The position numbers and the translations under genes are program-made. A stretch of DNA of 48,325 bases from Acidimicrobiales bacterium (GTDB lineage: Bacteria > Actinomycetota > Acidimicrobiia > Acidimicrobiales > Acidimicrobilacustridaceae): assembly GCA_030830565.1 (NCBI GenBank), contig JAURMR010000022.1, positions 1-48,325 on the forward strand, written 5' to 3'. Below, piece by piece: positions 17,267-25,503 of the stretch (the stretch's first letter is position 1; each line of letters begins with the position of its first letter). The notes under the pieces are model-generated. The model worked only from the letters and a program-made list of their open reading frames with translations, made no database searches and was not told the DNA's origin.

Positions 17267-17525
17267 AAACTCCGATATGCGTCGGAGTGACCTGCCAGAC
17301 CCAGCGTGCAGAAGCACGGCTGCGACGAGCAGAAAGGAGAATGTTGCGACCCGGGCGCATGATTCACAGCGATGAAACTGCTCTGAGATGGCCGGGTGGG
17401 AGCCGAGGCCCCGCTTCCGTTCAGTTGTGAGGCGCCTACGATACTGGGTCCAACCCACCCGAGCGCAATACGAGCCAAATCCGGCTCTGCTGCTTGGGGC
17501 CGAACGGCACGAAAGAGAGCCCCCG

Positions 17526-17942
17526 ATGAGCCTGTGGACACCAGATGGAGAGGTTCCTGTCGACCGTTCCGGAGCCGCAGAGCGCCCGGCAACCAGCGCC
17601 TCGGAAATGCTCGGGGGCCCCGATCTCGATGACCTCACTCCCGAGGAACGTGCCCAGGCCGAGGAAATGATCGCCCGCATGGCCGAGGTTCAGCGTCAAC
17701 TGCTGTCACATCCTGCCTCGGCATTCGTGGCCAACCACCTCATGGGTCTCTATGAACTGGCCGCCGTTCACCTCGACCAACCCGAGCCGAAGTACGAAGA
17801 GGTTCGGTTGGCCATCGATGCGATGACTGCGATGCTCGACGCGACCGAGGACCGACTTCCCGAAAGTGGTTCCGAGCTTCGTCAGGCCCTAACGGTCCTT
17901 CAGACCGTTTATGTGCAGCGCGTCAGCGCGTCCGAGTCCTGA
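17526..17942 (+). CDS. DUF1844 domain protein
   Basis: A 138-residue soluble protein of unknown function. SAFVANHLMGLYELAAVHL followed by RLAIDAMTAMLDATEDRL and a C-terminal LRQALTVLQTVYVQ is the DUF1844 pattern, all helical. I start it at ATG 17526 (MSLWTPDGEVPV), after GAAAGAGAG, rather than the longer frame from 17388. Its divergent position beside infC is a recurring actinobacterial arrangement, suggesting but not proving a translation-related role. Confidence 0.88.
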   Translation: MSLWTPDGEVPVDRSGAAERPATSASEMLGGPDLDDLTPEERAQAEEMIARMAEVQRQLLSHPASAFVANHLMGLYELAAVHLDQPEPKYEEVRLAIDAMTAMLDATEDRLPESGSELRQALTVLQTVYVQRVSASES

Positions 17943-17975
17943 GAACCACCCACAACGACCCGGAACGAATCTGAA

Positions 17976-18785
17976 TTAGTTCGACAGGTTGCGTCGATCG
18001 AACCGAACGATTCCGATCGCCAATGCCACCGCGCCTGCGCCGGCCAGCACCAGGCCATGCCACCACGTGTAGCCATGAACGAGTGGCGCGCCATCGTTGG
18101 CATAGAAAAACGGTGAGACCCATTTCGCGTTGTGGAGAAAATCGACAAGCCCCGAAAGCGAACCAAGCAAGTACGTGATCGCTGCCAATGATCCGGTACT
18201 CGCCAATGCGAGGCTTCGGGATCCGGTTGCGGCTCCAATCGCGAGCGCGGTCCAGCCAAGCGCCATGCCAAGCAACACAATCCCGGACGCCGCGCCGACT
18301 GAATGCGCGAACGCAATCTGCAAGTCAGCCAACGGCGTCGCAATCGCCAATGTCACGACAATGACGATTCCGAAGAGAACTGCTTCTACGGCCACGAGTG
18401 CGGCGCTTTGCAGCAACACTCGTCGGCGACTCACCGGATGAGAAAGCAGGAGGTCGAGTGTTCCGCGTTCCTCTGCACCACCTATTGCTGCCGCACCTGC
18501 TCCGATCGTGAGTATGAGGATGAAGATGGGAATCATGAATCCGAACAGTTCGCCTGAGACGTACCCAGCTCCTGTCGAAATGTCGTAGTCGGACGCGCCC
18601 ATCAGATCGAGGATCGGCTGAGGCAATTGGCTCATGATGTCGCTCAACCCTGCCGCTCCCCGGATCGATGGCCACATCGAAGCGATGACGCCGATGTAGA
18701 CGGCGACGCCCACCGACCACCACACGAGCGACTTGCGACGGTCCCGCACTCCCTGGGCAAAGACCGGAAATCGTTGAGCGATCAC
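17976..18785 (-). CDS. ABC transporter permease (ABC-2 type)
   Basis: An integral membrane partner of the adjacent ATPase, 269 residues with about six hydrophobic spans. The block GGAEERGTLDLLLSHPVSRRRVLL is typical of ABC-2 permeases of the antibiotic/unknown-substrate export class. The start ATG at 18785 overlaps the ATPase stop as ATGA. The substrate cannot be inferred. It is convergent with the DUF1844 gene (33-base gap). Confidence 0.9.
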   Translation of the reverse strand: MIAQRFPVFAQGVRDRRKSLVWWSVGVAVYIGVIASMWPSIRGAAGLSDIMSQLPQPILDLMGASDYDISTGAGYVSGELFGFMIPIFILILTIGAGAAAIGGAEERGTLDLLLSHPVSRRRVLLQSAALVAVEAVLFGIVIVVTLAIATPLADLQIAFAHSVGAASGIVLLGMALGWTALAIGAATGSRSLALASTGSLAAITYLLGSLSGLVDFLHNAKWVSPFFYANDGAPLVHGYTWWHGLVLAGAGAVALAIGIVRFDRRNLSN

Positions 18786-19687
18786 GCGTCAGTCCCCCGA
18801 TACAGGGAGAGAAATACTTCGTCGAGATCGGCGGCGCGACTCAGCAAGTCAATCACTGGCAGTTGACCGAGTCCCGCTAACACCGACGAGTACGAACCGA
18901 CGACGGCAAACTCGAAGACGTCACCACGACGGTTGATATCTGAGATGCCGTCGAGCGCGAGTAATTGCCCTTCGACTGCGTCACCCGAGCCCGCCGCCAC
19001 CGTCAGCGTGACGCGTCGAACTCCACGGCCTCGCAGGTCGTCGACCGTTTCGACCGTGACGAGGTGACCATCGCGAATAATTCCAACGCGATCGGCAGTG
19101 TGCTGCACCTCGTCAAGAGAATGTGAAGAAAGAAAGACAGTTCCGCCTTCAGCGACGTAGTCGCGTACGAAACGATGAAATTCATCCTGCATCAGCGGGT
19201 CGAGTCCGCTTGTAGGTTCATCGAGAATCACGAGCTCGGGCGAATGTTGAAACGCTTGCACCAAACCAATCTTCTGCCGATTGCCCTTCGAAAGTTGCTT
19301 CATTGGACGATCAAGTTGCACTGCGAACCGCTGAACAAGTTCTTCTCGGCGAACCGGTGGCGTATTCGGTCGGAGCGAGGACAACCAATCGAGGACCTGC
19401 GCTCCCGTAAGCGAAGGAGGAAGAGAAAAGTCGCCCGACAAGTAGCCAGTGCGTTCACGAATCCTGAGCGACTCACCGTGACTATCAAGGCCAAACACCG
19501 AGACCGAACCCGCAGTTGGCCGCAGAAAGTCAAGAAGCACACGGATCGTTGTCGTTTTACCGGCGCCATTGGGACCGAGGAATCCGAAGACCTCTCCGGT
19601 ACGTACTTCAAGATCGACGTCGTTAATGCCACGTCCGTGTCGATACGCGAAGGTGAGTCCCTGGGTGCGAATGGCCGGCGCACCCAT
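18782..19687 (-). CDS. ABC transporter ATP-binding protein
   Basis: A 301-residue ATPase with Walker A GPNGAGKTT (~38-46), signature LSKGNRQKIGL, Walker B LVILDEPTSGLDP and a switch His in SSHSLDEV. The C-terminal ~80 residues form the extra domain common in DrrA/CcmA-like exporters. It begins 4 bases after the cold-shock-domain gene, so hisG, the CSD protein, this ATPase and the permease seem to be one transcript, although no functional link to histidine is evident. Confidence 0.93.
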   Translation of the reverse strand: MGAPAIRTQGLTFAYRHGRGINDVDLEVRTGEVFGFLGPNGAGKTTTIRVLLDFLRPTAGSVSVFGLDSHGESLRIRERTGYLSGDFSLPPSLTGAQVLDWLSSLRPNTPPVRREELVQRFAVQLDRPMKQLSKGNRQKIGLVQAFQHSPELVILDEPTSGLDPLMQDEFHRFVRDYVAEGGTVFLSSHSLDEVQHTADRVGIIRDGHLVTVETVDDLRGRGVRRVTLTVAAGSGDAVEGQLLALDGISDINRRGDVFEFAVVGSYSSVLAGLGQLPVIDLLSRAADLDEVFLSLYRGTDA

Positions 19688-19691
19688 CAGT

Positions 19692-19931
19692 TCAGTCGCC
19701 TACTTCCACAATCGAGATCGCTTCCCACCGTCCCAGTCTGCCCGCTGCGACCGAGAATTGGACGATCGTTCCAACCGCAATTGATCGAGAACCGTTTGCA
19801 ACCGCCGTGCAATGAAACGGATATTCCGTTCCGTCATCGCGCCGAATAACGCCAATTCCCCGTGGATCATCGAACGACGCAACCACTCCCCTGCCATCAC
19901 TAAGCGGCACGGTCTGGGGGATCGTCGACAT
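19692..19931 (-). CDS. Divergent cold-shock-domain protein
   Basis: A 79-residue single OB-fold protein: GVVASFDDPRGIGVIRRDDG gives an RNP1-like RGIGVI, EYPFHCTAV is an RNP2-like strand, and VQFSVAAGRLGRWEAISI closes the fold. It is clearly divergent from standard CspA (the RNP1 Phe residues become Ile/Val), so nucleic acid binding is likely but its strength uncertain. It starts 2 bases after hisG and ends 4 bases before the ABC ATPase. Confidence 0.8.
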   Translation of the reverse strand: MSTIPQTVPLSDGRGVVASFDDPRGIGVIRRDDGTEYPFHCTAVANGSRSIAVGTIVQFSVAAGRLGRWEAISIVEVGD

Positions 19932-19933
19932 CG

Positions 19934-20809
19934 CTAGGGAACGATCTTAGAAATGGGCAATTCGAGAATATCGGTGGCCCCGGCGTCGGATAGCGCTGGA
20001 ATGAGCACGTTGATGCCGCTCTTTTCGACCACAGACTCAACGGCATAACCGGCGCCACCGAACAGTTCATTCACTGTCGGCGACTTCATCGAGGGAAGAA
20101 CGGAGATGACCGAATCGAGGCGATCGGTTGGAACGTTCAACTTCACAAGGACCTTGCCGCGGGCGTCAAGCACGCCTTCGAGCAATGTGCGGAGTTGATG
20201 CATTGCATGAGCCTTGACCGGATCAGCATATGAATGCGGATTCGCGATCATCTCGGTGTAGGAGACAAGGATCGTGTCGATGATTTTCAGGCCGGCCGCA
20301 CGCAACGCGCTTCCGGTTTCGGTGATGTCGACGATGCAATCAACGATGTCTGGCACCTTGGCTTCAGTCGCACCGTAAGAAAGCTTGATATCGGCGTTGA
20401 TGCCCTTGTCGGCAAAATAGCGGCGAGTGAGTTCGGGGTATTCGCTCGAAACACGAACTCCCTGCGGAAGTTGCGCAACGCTCTCATAGGGCGAATCCTT
20501 CGGAACGGCGACAATGATTCGAACTGGATTGCTGGTGACCTTCGAGTACTTCAGTTCGCCCAGGGACTCAACGGTTGAGTTCGTCTCTTCGATCCAGTCG
20601 CGGCCAGTGATGCCGAGATCGAACAGACCTTCGGCGACATAGACCGGGATTTCTTGGGGGCGCAGAATGCGAACGTCGACGACACGCGGGTCATCGATTG
20701 TGGCTTTGTACTGAACGGAAGAATCGCGAGACACCTTGAGGTCGGCGGCTTCGAACAGTTCGAGCGTCGCCTTTTCGAGAGATCCCTTTGGCAGTACAAG
20801 CTTGAGCAT
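19934..20809 (-). CDS. hisG: ATP phosphoribosyltransferase, long form
   Basis: First step of histidine synthesis, joining PRPP and ATP; normally inhibited by histidine. The 291-residue length and the C-terminal ~75 residues (VLVKLNVPTDRLDSVISVLPSMKSPTV onward) mark the long, self-regulated form that does not need HisZ. LFDLGITGRDWIEE and the PRPP loop DCIVDITETGSAL are present. The ATG has no Shine-Dalgarno; TAGGTT ends 6 bases before it, suggesting a leaderless mRNA. No hisE or other his gene lies nearby. Confidence 0.97.
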   Translation of the reverse strand: MLKLVLPKGSLEKATLELFEAADLKVSRDSSVQYKATIDDPRVVDVRILRPQEIPVYVAEGLFDLGITGRDWIEETNSTVESLGELKYSKVTSNPVRIIVAVPKDSPYESVAQLPQGVRVSSEYPELTRRYFADKGINADIKLSYGATEAKVPDIVDCIVDITETGSALRAAGLKIIDTILVSYTEMIANPHSYADPVKAHAMHQLRTLLEGVLDARGKVLVKLNVPTDRLDSVISVLPSMKSPTVNELFGGAGYAVESVVEKSGINVLIPALSDAGATDILELPISKIVP

Positions 20810-20821
20810 GGGACCAACCTA
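20810..20821 (-). promoter_or_regulatory. hisG: Leaderless promoter -10 of hisG
   Basis: TAGGTT (20821-20816) followed by exactly 6 bases and the hisG ATG. Transcription would start at or next to the A of ATG. No good -35 was seen. Confidence 0.5.
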
Positions 20822-20879
20822 CCGTCCGACTCTCAAAATCTTGAAACCCATTTCGGGTCCGAACCGACAGTTAGGGCCT

Positions 20880-20891
20880 TAGGCTGTCGAG
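20880..20891 (+). promoter_or_regulatory. Leaderless promoter -10 of the VIT-family gene
   Basis: TAGGCT (20880-20885) followed by 6 bases and ATG at 20892. It mirrors the divergent hisG arrangement 82 bases away. GACAG (20866-20870) and CTGTC (20884-20888) form a spaced inverted repeat that overlaps it and might be an operator. Confidence 0.5.
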
Positions 20892-21587
20892 ATGGTTGGG
20901 CACAAAGAACGCCACTTCACGCATCGCACCGGTTGGATTCGAGCGTCAGTGCTTGGAGCAAACGACGGAATTATCTCGACCGCTGCCCTCATTCTCGGTG
21001 TCGCTGCTGCTGATTCCGGCAGGACCGCAATCCTGACTGCAGGTGTCGCCGGACTTACTGCAGGTGCGCTTTCGATGGGTCTCGGCGAGTACGTCTCGGT
21101 GAGCTCCCAGCGCGACACCGAAGAAGCCGACATCGCCAAAGAGAAGTGGGAACTCGAACACACTCCTGAGCGAGAGCTCGCTGAGTTGACTGCGATCTAT
21201 CAAGAGAAGGGCTTGAAACATGAGCTCGCCCGGCAGGTCGCCGTGGAACTCACGGCGCACAATGCCCTTGGAACTCACCTGATCGAGGAACTCGGCATTA
21301 CTGAAGCGACTCGGGCTCGCCCACTGCAAGCTGCATGGTCCTCGATGGCATCATTCGCAGTTGGGGCGCTCCTTCCGTTACTTGCTGCCGCATTTGCTCC
21401 CAGTGGCGCACGGATCCTCACGACCTTGTTCGTTTCCGTTCTTGCGCTTATCGCTCTCGGCTACGCCGGGGCGCGCGCCGGTGGAGCCGAACCCACACGC
21501 CCAATGCTGCGCGTTGTCGGCGGCGGCATCATGGCCATGGCCGTCACCATGGCCATCGGCAAACTCTTTGGTGCTGCAGTCGGTTAG
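20892..21587 (+). CDS. VIT1/CCC1 family transporter
   Basis: Membrane protein of 231 residues related to vacuolar iron transporters, which move Fe2+ or Mn2+ out of the cytoplasm in exchange for protons. VLGANDGIISTAALILGVAAA and GLTAGALSMGLGEYVSVSSQRDTEEAD are the two family-defining helices, with the metal-contacting Asp, Met and Glu residues. A hydrophilic Glu/Lys-rich cytoplasmic loop (~80-125) follows and three C-terminal helices finish the protein. It is a lone plus-strand gene between hisG and the rib genes. Confidence 0.93.
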   Translation: MVGHKERHFTHRTGWIRASVLGANDGIISTAALILGVAAADSGRTAILTAGVAGLTAGALSMGLGEYVSVSSQRDTEEADIAKEKWELEHTPERELAELTAIYQEKGLKHELARQVAVELTAHNALGTHLIEELGITEATRARPLQAAWSSMASFAVGALLPLLAAAFAPSGARILTTLFVSVLALIALGYAGARAGGAEPTRPMLRVVGGGIMAMAVTMAIGKLFGAAVG

Positions 21588-21610
21588 TTGCGTTTTACTG
21601 TTTTGCAACT
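21586..21610. terminator. Weak bidirectional hairpin between convergent genes
   Basis: AGTTGC (21586-21591) and GCAACT (21605-21610) flank a 13-base T-rich loop across the 7-base gap between the VIT gene and ribH stops. The stem is short, so terminator function is only possible. Confidence 0.3.
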
Positions 21611-22083
21611 GAACGCAGAAGGTTCACCATCTCGAGGCCAGTGCGAACGCATTCCTCGCCCTTGTTGTCATCCTCAGAGGAACGAGCGAGTGCTTGTTCG
21701 AGATTTTCGGTCGTGAGAACGCCAAAAATCACCGGAACACCAGTTGTCAACTGAACGTCCATGATTCCGCGCGCGCATTCGCCAGCAACGAAGTCGTAGT
21801 GCGAGGTCTCGCCGCGGATCACTGCACCGAGACACACCACCATGTCGACCTTGCCACTGTCGATCAGGGCCTTGGCCGCCATGGGGGCTTCGTACGCACC
21901 TGGTACCCACACCTGAAGAACATCGGCCTCGGCGACACCATGAACTGCAAGCGCGTTCTCGGCGCCTTCGATCAGGCGATTGGTGATGTGGTCGTTCCAG
22001 CGCCCACAGACCAATCCAACGCGAATGCCAGAGCCATCAACGTTTCCGGTGAGTGAGTTCGCAGCACGAAAGTTCGATGACAT
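21595..22083 (-). CDS. ribH: 6,7-dimethyl-8-ribityllumazine synthase
   Basis: Condenses the RibA/D-derived pyrimidine with the RibB-derived butanone phosphate, forming lumazine. The 162-residue product has VGLVCGRWN, VWVPGAYEAPMAA, CLGAVIRGETSHYDFVAGE (catalytic His) and PVIFGVLTTEN, all family hallmarks; it forms 60-mer or pentamer shells. Its ATG overlaps the ribBA stop by one base (TGATG). Confidence 0.98.
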   Translation of the reverse strand: MSSNFRAANSLTGNVDGSGIRVGLVCGRWNDHITNRLIEGAENALAVHGVAEADVLQVWVPGAYEAPMAAKALIDSGKVDMVVCLGAVIRGETSHYDFVAGECARGIMDVQLTTGVPVIFGVLTTENLEQALARSSEDDNKGEECVRTGLEMVNLLRSVAKQ

Positions 22084-23321
22084 CAGTCGAGTCCCTCAAG
22101 CATGTGCCCCATCTTTTCCCGCTTCGTACGCAGGTAACCGATGTTCTCGGGGTTTGGGATCGTTTCCAAAGGCACGCGTTCAACGATGTCGAGTCCGAAC
22201 CCGTCGAGGCCGCCGTACTTCGAAGGATTGTTCGTGAGCGCACGCATTGTGGTGATGCCGAGATCTACAAGGATCTGTGCACCAATTCCGTACTCACGCG
22301 AGTCGATCGGTAGCCCAAGGCTCACATTCGCTTCAACGGTGTCTTGGCCCGCATCTTGCAATGAATAGGCGCGAATCTTGTGACCAATCCCAACGCCGCG
22401 GCCCTCATGGCCACGTAGGTACACGACAACGCCGAGACCTTCGTTGTCGATGAGTTCCATTGCTTTGTCGAGTTGAATGCCGCAGTCGCAACGGAGCGAA
22501 CCAAAAACGTCACCCGTGAGACATTCTGAATGCACCCGAACCAAAACGTTGTCTTGCCCCTGAACCGCGCCCTTCACAAGTGCAATGTGTTGCTGTCCGT
22601 CAAGAACGTTTTCGTAGACATAACAGGTGAAGTCGCCCCAATTCGTGGGGATGCGCGCTTCGGAAATTCGCTTCACCAGTTTTTCGGTCTGGCGACGATA
22701 ACGAATGAGTTCGGCGATAGAAATGAGCAGTAGACCGTGTTCCTTGCAGAACTCAACGAGGTCAGGGACGCGCGCCATCGTGCCGTCATCGTTCACGATT
22801 TCGCAGAGCACACCGGACGGGTACATGCCCGCCATACGAGCGAGGTCGACTGCGGCTTCGGTATGACCAGCGCGCTTTAATACTCCGCCCTCGGCGTAAC
22901 GCAATGGGAAGATGTGGCCAGGACGAGCAAGGTCGCCGGGGCGAGTATTGGGATCGATAAGCGCCTGAATCGTTGCGGCGCGGTCGGCAGCAGAGATACC
23001 GGTTGAGGTGTCATGGCGATAATCAACCGAATAAGTGAACGCTGTGCGCTGTGCCTCGGTGTTGTCGCGAACCATTAGCGGAACTTCGAGTTCGTCAAGA
23101 CGGTCGCCCGTAAGTGGCGTGCAGATCACGCCCGACGTGTGACGAACGAAGAACGCGATCTTTTCCGCAGTTGCCGATTCGGCAGCCATGATGAGATCGC
23201 CTTCGTTTTCGCGGTCTTCATCATCAACAACGACAACGATTTCACCGCGCGCAATTGCGGCGATTGCATCAGGGATGGTCGCGAAATGCTCTGACCAATC
23301 GGAACGTTCCTGTGTGGACAT
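22083..23321 (-). CDS. ribBA: Bifunctional 3,4-dihydroxy-2-butanone 4-phosphate synthase / GTP cyclohydrolase II
   Basis: Supplies both precursors of the riboflavin ring. The N-terminal half (about 1-205) is RibB, with DDEDRENEGDLIMAAE carrying the metal ligands. The C-terminal half is RibA, with SECLTGDVFGSLRCDCG providing the zinc Cys residues and LRGHEGRGVGI the catalytic loop. 412 residues is the usual fused length. It overlaps ribE and ribH by one base on either side. Confidence 0.98.
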   Translation of the reverse strand: MSTQERSDWSEHFATIPDAIAAIARGEIVVVVDDEDRENEGDLIMAAESATAEKIAFFVRHTSGVICTPLTGDRLDELEVPLMVRDNTEAQRTAFTYSVDYRHDTSTGISAADRAATIQALIDPNTRPGDLARPGHIFPLRYAEGGVLKRAGHTEAAVDLARMAGMYPSGVLCEIVNDDGTMARVPDLVEFCKEHGLLLISIAELIRYRRQTEKLVKRISEARIPTNWGDFTCYVYENVLDGQQHIALVKGAVQGQDNVLVRVHSECLTGDVFGSLRCDCGIQLDKAMELIDNEGLGVVVYLRGHEGRGVGIGHKIRAYSLQDAGQDTVEANVSLGLPIDSREYGIGAQILVDLGITTMRALTNNPSKYGGLDGFGLDIVERVPLETIPNPENIGYLRTKREKMGHMLEGLD

Positions 23322-23920
23322 CAGTCCTCCTCGGACCGGGTAAGAGAAGCAAGCTGCGCCTCAATGAGACGCTCGGTGTACTTGGCCATGACATCGACTT
23401 CGAGGTTCACCGGCGAGCCGGGACCTTTGTGGCCGAGTGTTGTCACTGCCGACGTGTGCGGGATAACCGCAACGGTGAATCCATCGTCAAGAGGTTTGAC
23501 GACAGTGAGCGAAATGCCGTCGACTGTGATTGAACCTTTCTCGACGACATACCGAAGAAGCGATTCAGGCATTCGGATCTGCAGGTGGGGAACGCCCTGC
23601 ACGATTTCCCCGACCGCATCGACGTGGCCCTGCACGAGATGACCGCCAAGGCGATCTTCAAGGCGAACGGGCCGTTCAAGATTGACTGGATCACCTGCAG
23701 AGAGCGCCCCGAGGTTCGTGCGGTTGAAGGTTTCATCACTGACGTCTGCATCCCACCAACCGGCAGCAGCATCGAATGCAACAATCGTGAGACAGCAGCC
23801 ATTCACCGCGGTGGAATCGCCGATCGAAGCTCCATCGAGAACCTTCGAACAGTTGATGCGCAGGCGCGAACCGTCACGGGATGCAACGGTTCCGAGTTCT
23901 TCAACAATTCCGGTGAACAT
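23321..23920 (-). CDS. ribE: Riboflavin synthase alpha chain
   Basis: Dismutates two lumazines into riboflavin. The 199 residues form the two tandem lumazine-binding barrels: MFTGIVEELGTV ... VNGCCLTIV and GGHLVQGHVDAVG ... VDGISLTVV, each with the GhV/Sl-TV-type motifs. It starts 2 bases after ribD. Some genomes name this gene ribC. Confidence 0.97.
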   Translation of the reverse strand: MFTGIVEELGTVASRDGSRLRINCSKVLDGASIGDSTAVNGCCLTIVAFDAAAGWWDADVSDETFNRTNLGALSAGDPVNLERPVRLEDRLGGHLVQGHVDAVGEIVQGVPHLQIRMPESLLRYVVEKGSITVDGISLTVVKPLDDGFTVAVIPHTSAVTTLGHKGPGSPVNLEVDVMAKYTERLIEAQLASLTRSEED

Positions 23921-23922
23921 AG

Positions 23923-24906
23923 TTAGGCCTCAATCTCCAGCCTGAGATCGTCCCCCACCCGGGCCACGTCCACAATTCGACCCCTCCAGAGGTCGCCGAG
24001 GGTCGGAGCTCCCTTGCCCGAGAACAGGCTCAAGGCGTCGTCACCGCCGAACAACGCCGGCGCCATGTAAAGAACGTAACGATCGACCAAACCGGCCTCA
24101 TGAAAGGCCTGGGCAACCGTTGGGCCGCCTTCAATCATCAATTGAAGAACTCCGTGAGCGCCCAAGTCATCGAGAATGACCCCAAGGTCCCCGGAAACTT
24201 CGAGACAGGGCTGAACGGCAGCACCAGCTGGGGCGGTTCCAAGTACGACTCGGAGCGGTTCGGTGTCATCGATTGAGCGCTCGCCCTCGGGAAGTCGAAC
24301 TGTGAGGGCGGGATTATCGGCCCGGACGGTGCCGGCCCCAACGAGAATCGCGTCGCTCTCTGCTCGGAGTCGATGTGCATCGATGCGAGCAGCATCGCCC
24401 GTTATCCACTGGGACGTGCCATCGGGAGCGGCCGTGCGACCGTCGAGTGTGGAGGCCAACTTCAGCACAACATACGGACGGCCCGTCGAACGATGGTGGA
24501 GATAAGGCGCGAGTTGGCGGGCAACGTCATCGGCTCGGCACCCAACTTCGACATCGATACCCGAAGCCTGAAGTCGGTCGATGCCTTGGCCCGCCACCTT
24601 TGCGTCGGGATCGGAAATCGCGATCACCACTCGTGCCACACCGGCGTTGACCACCGCTTCGACACAGGGAGGGGTGAGTCCGTGATGCGAACAGGGCTCG
24701 AGGGTCACATAAAGCGTCGACCCTTTTGCCGTCTCGCCCGCTGCGGACAACGCGACAACTTCTGCATGGGGGCCGGTTCGGCCATCGGTGGCGCCTTCAA
24801 AACCGGGATGTTCAGGTTGACCAGCCGGCACCACAACCGCTCCCACCCACGGCCGAGGCGCGACGCAGCGACGAACTTTGGCCGCAGCAGTCATTGCCTG
24901 ACCCAT
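23923..24906 (-). CDS. ribD: Riboflavin biosynthesis deaminase/reductase
   Basis: Deaminates and then reduces the GTP-derived pyrimidine. The N-terminal deaminase has HAEVVAL and PCSHHGLTPPC (zinc ligands); the C-terminal reductase has VVLKLASTLDGRTA and VGAGTVRADNPALTVR. The frame is open to a TTG at 24987, but homology begins near MGQAMTAAAKVRR, so I prefer ATG 24906 (327 residues). The ATG lies in the loop of a small ACCC-GTAT-GGGT hairpin. No FMN riboswitch is present upstream. Confidence 0.94.
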   Translation of the reverse strand: MGQAMTAAAKVRRCVAPRPWVGAVVVPAGQPEHPGFEGATDGRTGPHAEVVALSAAGETAKGSTLYVTLEPCSHHGLTPPCVEAVVNAGVARVVIAISDPDAKVAGQGIDRLQASGIDVEVGCRADDVARQLAPYLHHRSTGRPYVVLKLASTLDGRTAAPDGTSQWITGDAARIDAHRLRAESDAILVGAGTVRADNPALTVRLPEGERSIDDTEPLRVVLGTAPAGAAVQPCLEVSGDLGVILDDLGAHGVLQLMIEGGPTVAQAFHEAGLVDRYVLYMAPALFGGDDALSLFSGKGAPTLGDLWRGRIVDVARVGDDLRLEIEA

Positions 24907-24944
24907 ACGGGTCTCGTCGGTGGGTGTGGTTGCGATAGAGGTCG

Positions 24945-24950
24945 ATCGTA
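24945..24950 (-). promoter_or_regulatory. Possible rib operon -10 element
   Basis: TACGAT on the minus strand, about 39 bases before the preferred ribD ATG. Its position supports the short ribD start, since a transcript from here could not include the TTG at 24987. The -35 is poor (TGAACC at 18-base spacing). Confidence 0.35.
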
Positions 24951-25011
24951 CCGGGTAGGTCCGATGGCGGTTCAGTCCGAAACCCAACGAACAGCGCTGT
25001 GCGCTGGGAAT

Positions 25012-25503
25012 TCAGTCACCTGCAAGGAGGCGAATCGCATGCGGGATGACATCGAGAACCGCCTCGAGACACTCGATTGTTCCTGCCGTGGAGCCCGGGG
25101 TGTTGAGTATGAGGGCTTGGCCTCTAGTGCCTGCAACCCCTCGCGACAAACGTCCGAGTGGGTTCACGCCTCGCATCGCCTCGGCAAGCCCCGGTGCTTC
25201 GCGATCAAGAATCATCTTGGTGCCCTCGGGTGAAAGATCACGCGGGCCAAATCCGGTGCCGCCAGTGGAAATGATGAGTCCATTAAAACCTTCGGACATT
25301 TCGAAAATCGCTTCGCCGACAGTCTGAATGCCATCGGCAACGACGCGGTGCTCCACCACGTTGAAACCTTCGGCCGTAAGGCGCTCGACAAGTGCGTGAC
25401 CACTCTTATCCTCGCGGGTCCCGGCGACAACGCCATCAGAAACGGTGAGCACTTTGGCCGCCAAACCGTCAGTCGGAGTTGTTGTTGCTGCGTGGTCAGT
25501 CAT
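25012..25503 (-). CDS. MoaB/Mog family molybdopterin adenylyltransferase-like protein
   Basis: The 163-residue product has STGGTGFGPRDLSPEGT and the NTPGSTAGTIECLEAVLDVIPHA block of the MogA/MoaB/CinA fold, which activates molybdopterin with ATP before metal insertion. MogA and MoaB cannot be told apart with certainty by eye. It overlaps rsmB by 8 bases and no other molybdenum cofactor gene is in the window, so its pathway partners must be elsewhere. Confidence 0.9.
   Translation of the reverse strand: MTDHAATTTPTDGLAAKVLTVSDGVVAGTREDKSGHALVERLTAEGFNVVEHRVVADGIQTVGEAIFEMSEGFNGLIISTGGTGFGPRDLSPEGTKMILDREAPGLAEAMRGVNPLGRLSRGVAGTRGQALILNTPGSTAGTIECLEAVLDVIPHAIRLLAGD

Larger units (their letters stand above)
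17133..17525. promoter_or_regulatory. Intergenic region: infC leader and divergent promoter
   Basis: A 393-base stretch without a convincing gene. It holds the infC leader with two hairpins and terminator, and near 17437-17443 the symmetric TACGATA, which gives TACGAT on the plus strand (toward DUF1844) and TATCGT on the minus strand (toward infC). The -35 partners are weak (CTTCCG on plus with 17-base spacing; TTGCGC on minus with 19). A 73-codon frame (17139-17360, minus) ends just before the ATA but shows no clear ribosome site. Confidence 0.5.

Noticed and set aside
17139-17360. A 73-codon minus-strand frame through the infC leader, ending just before the AUA start
   Set aside because: It runs straight through the terminator hairpin, has no ribosome site and shows no conserved features. 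Most likely chance in a structured leader.
24907-25011. FMN riboswitch before ribD
   Set aside because: The gap is only about 105 bases and lacks the conserved aptamer arms.
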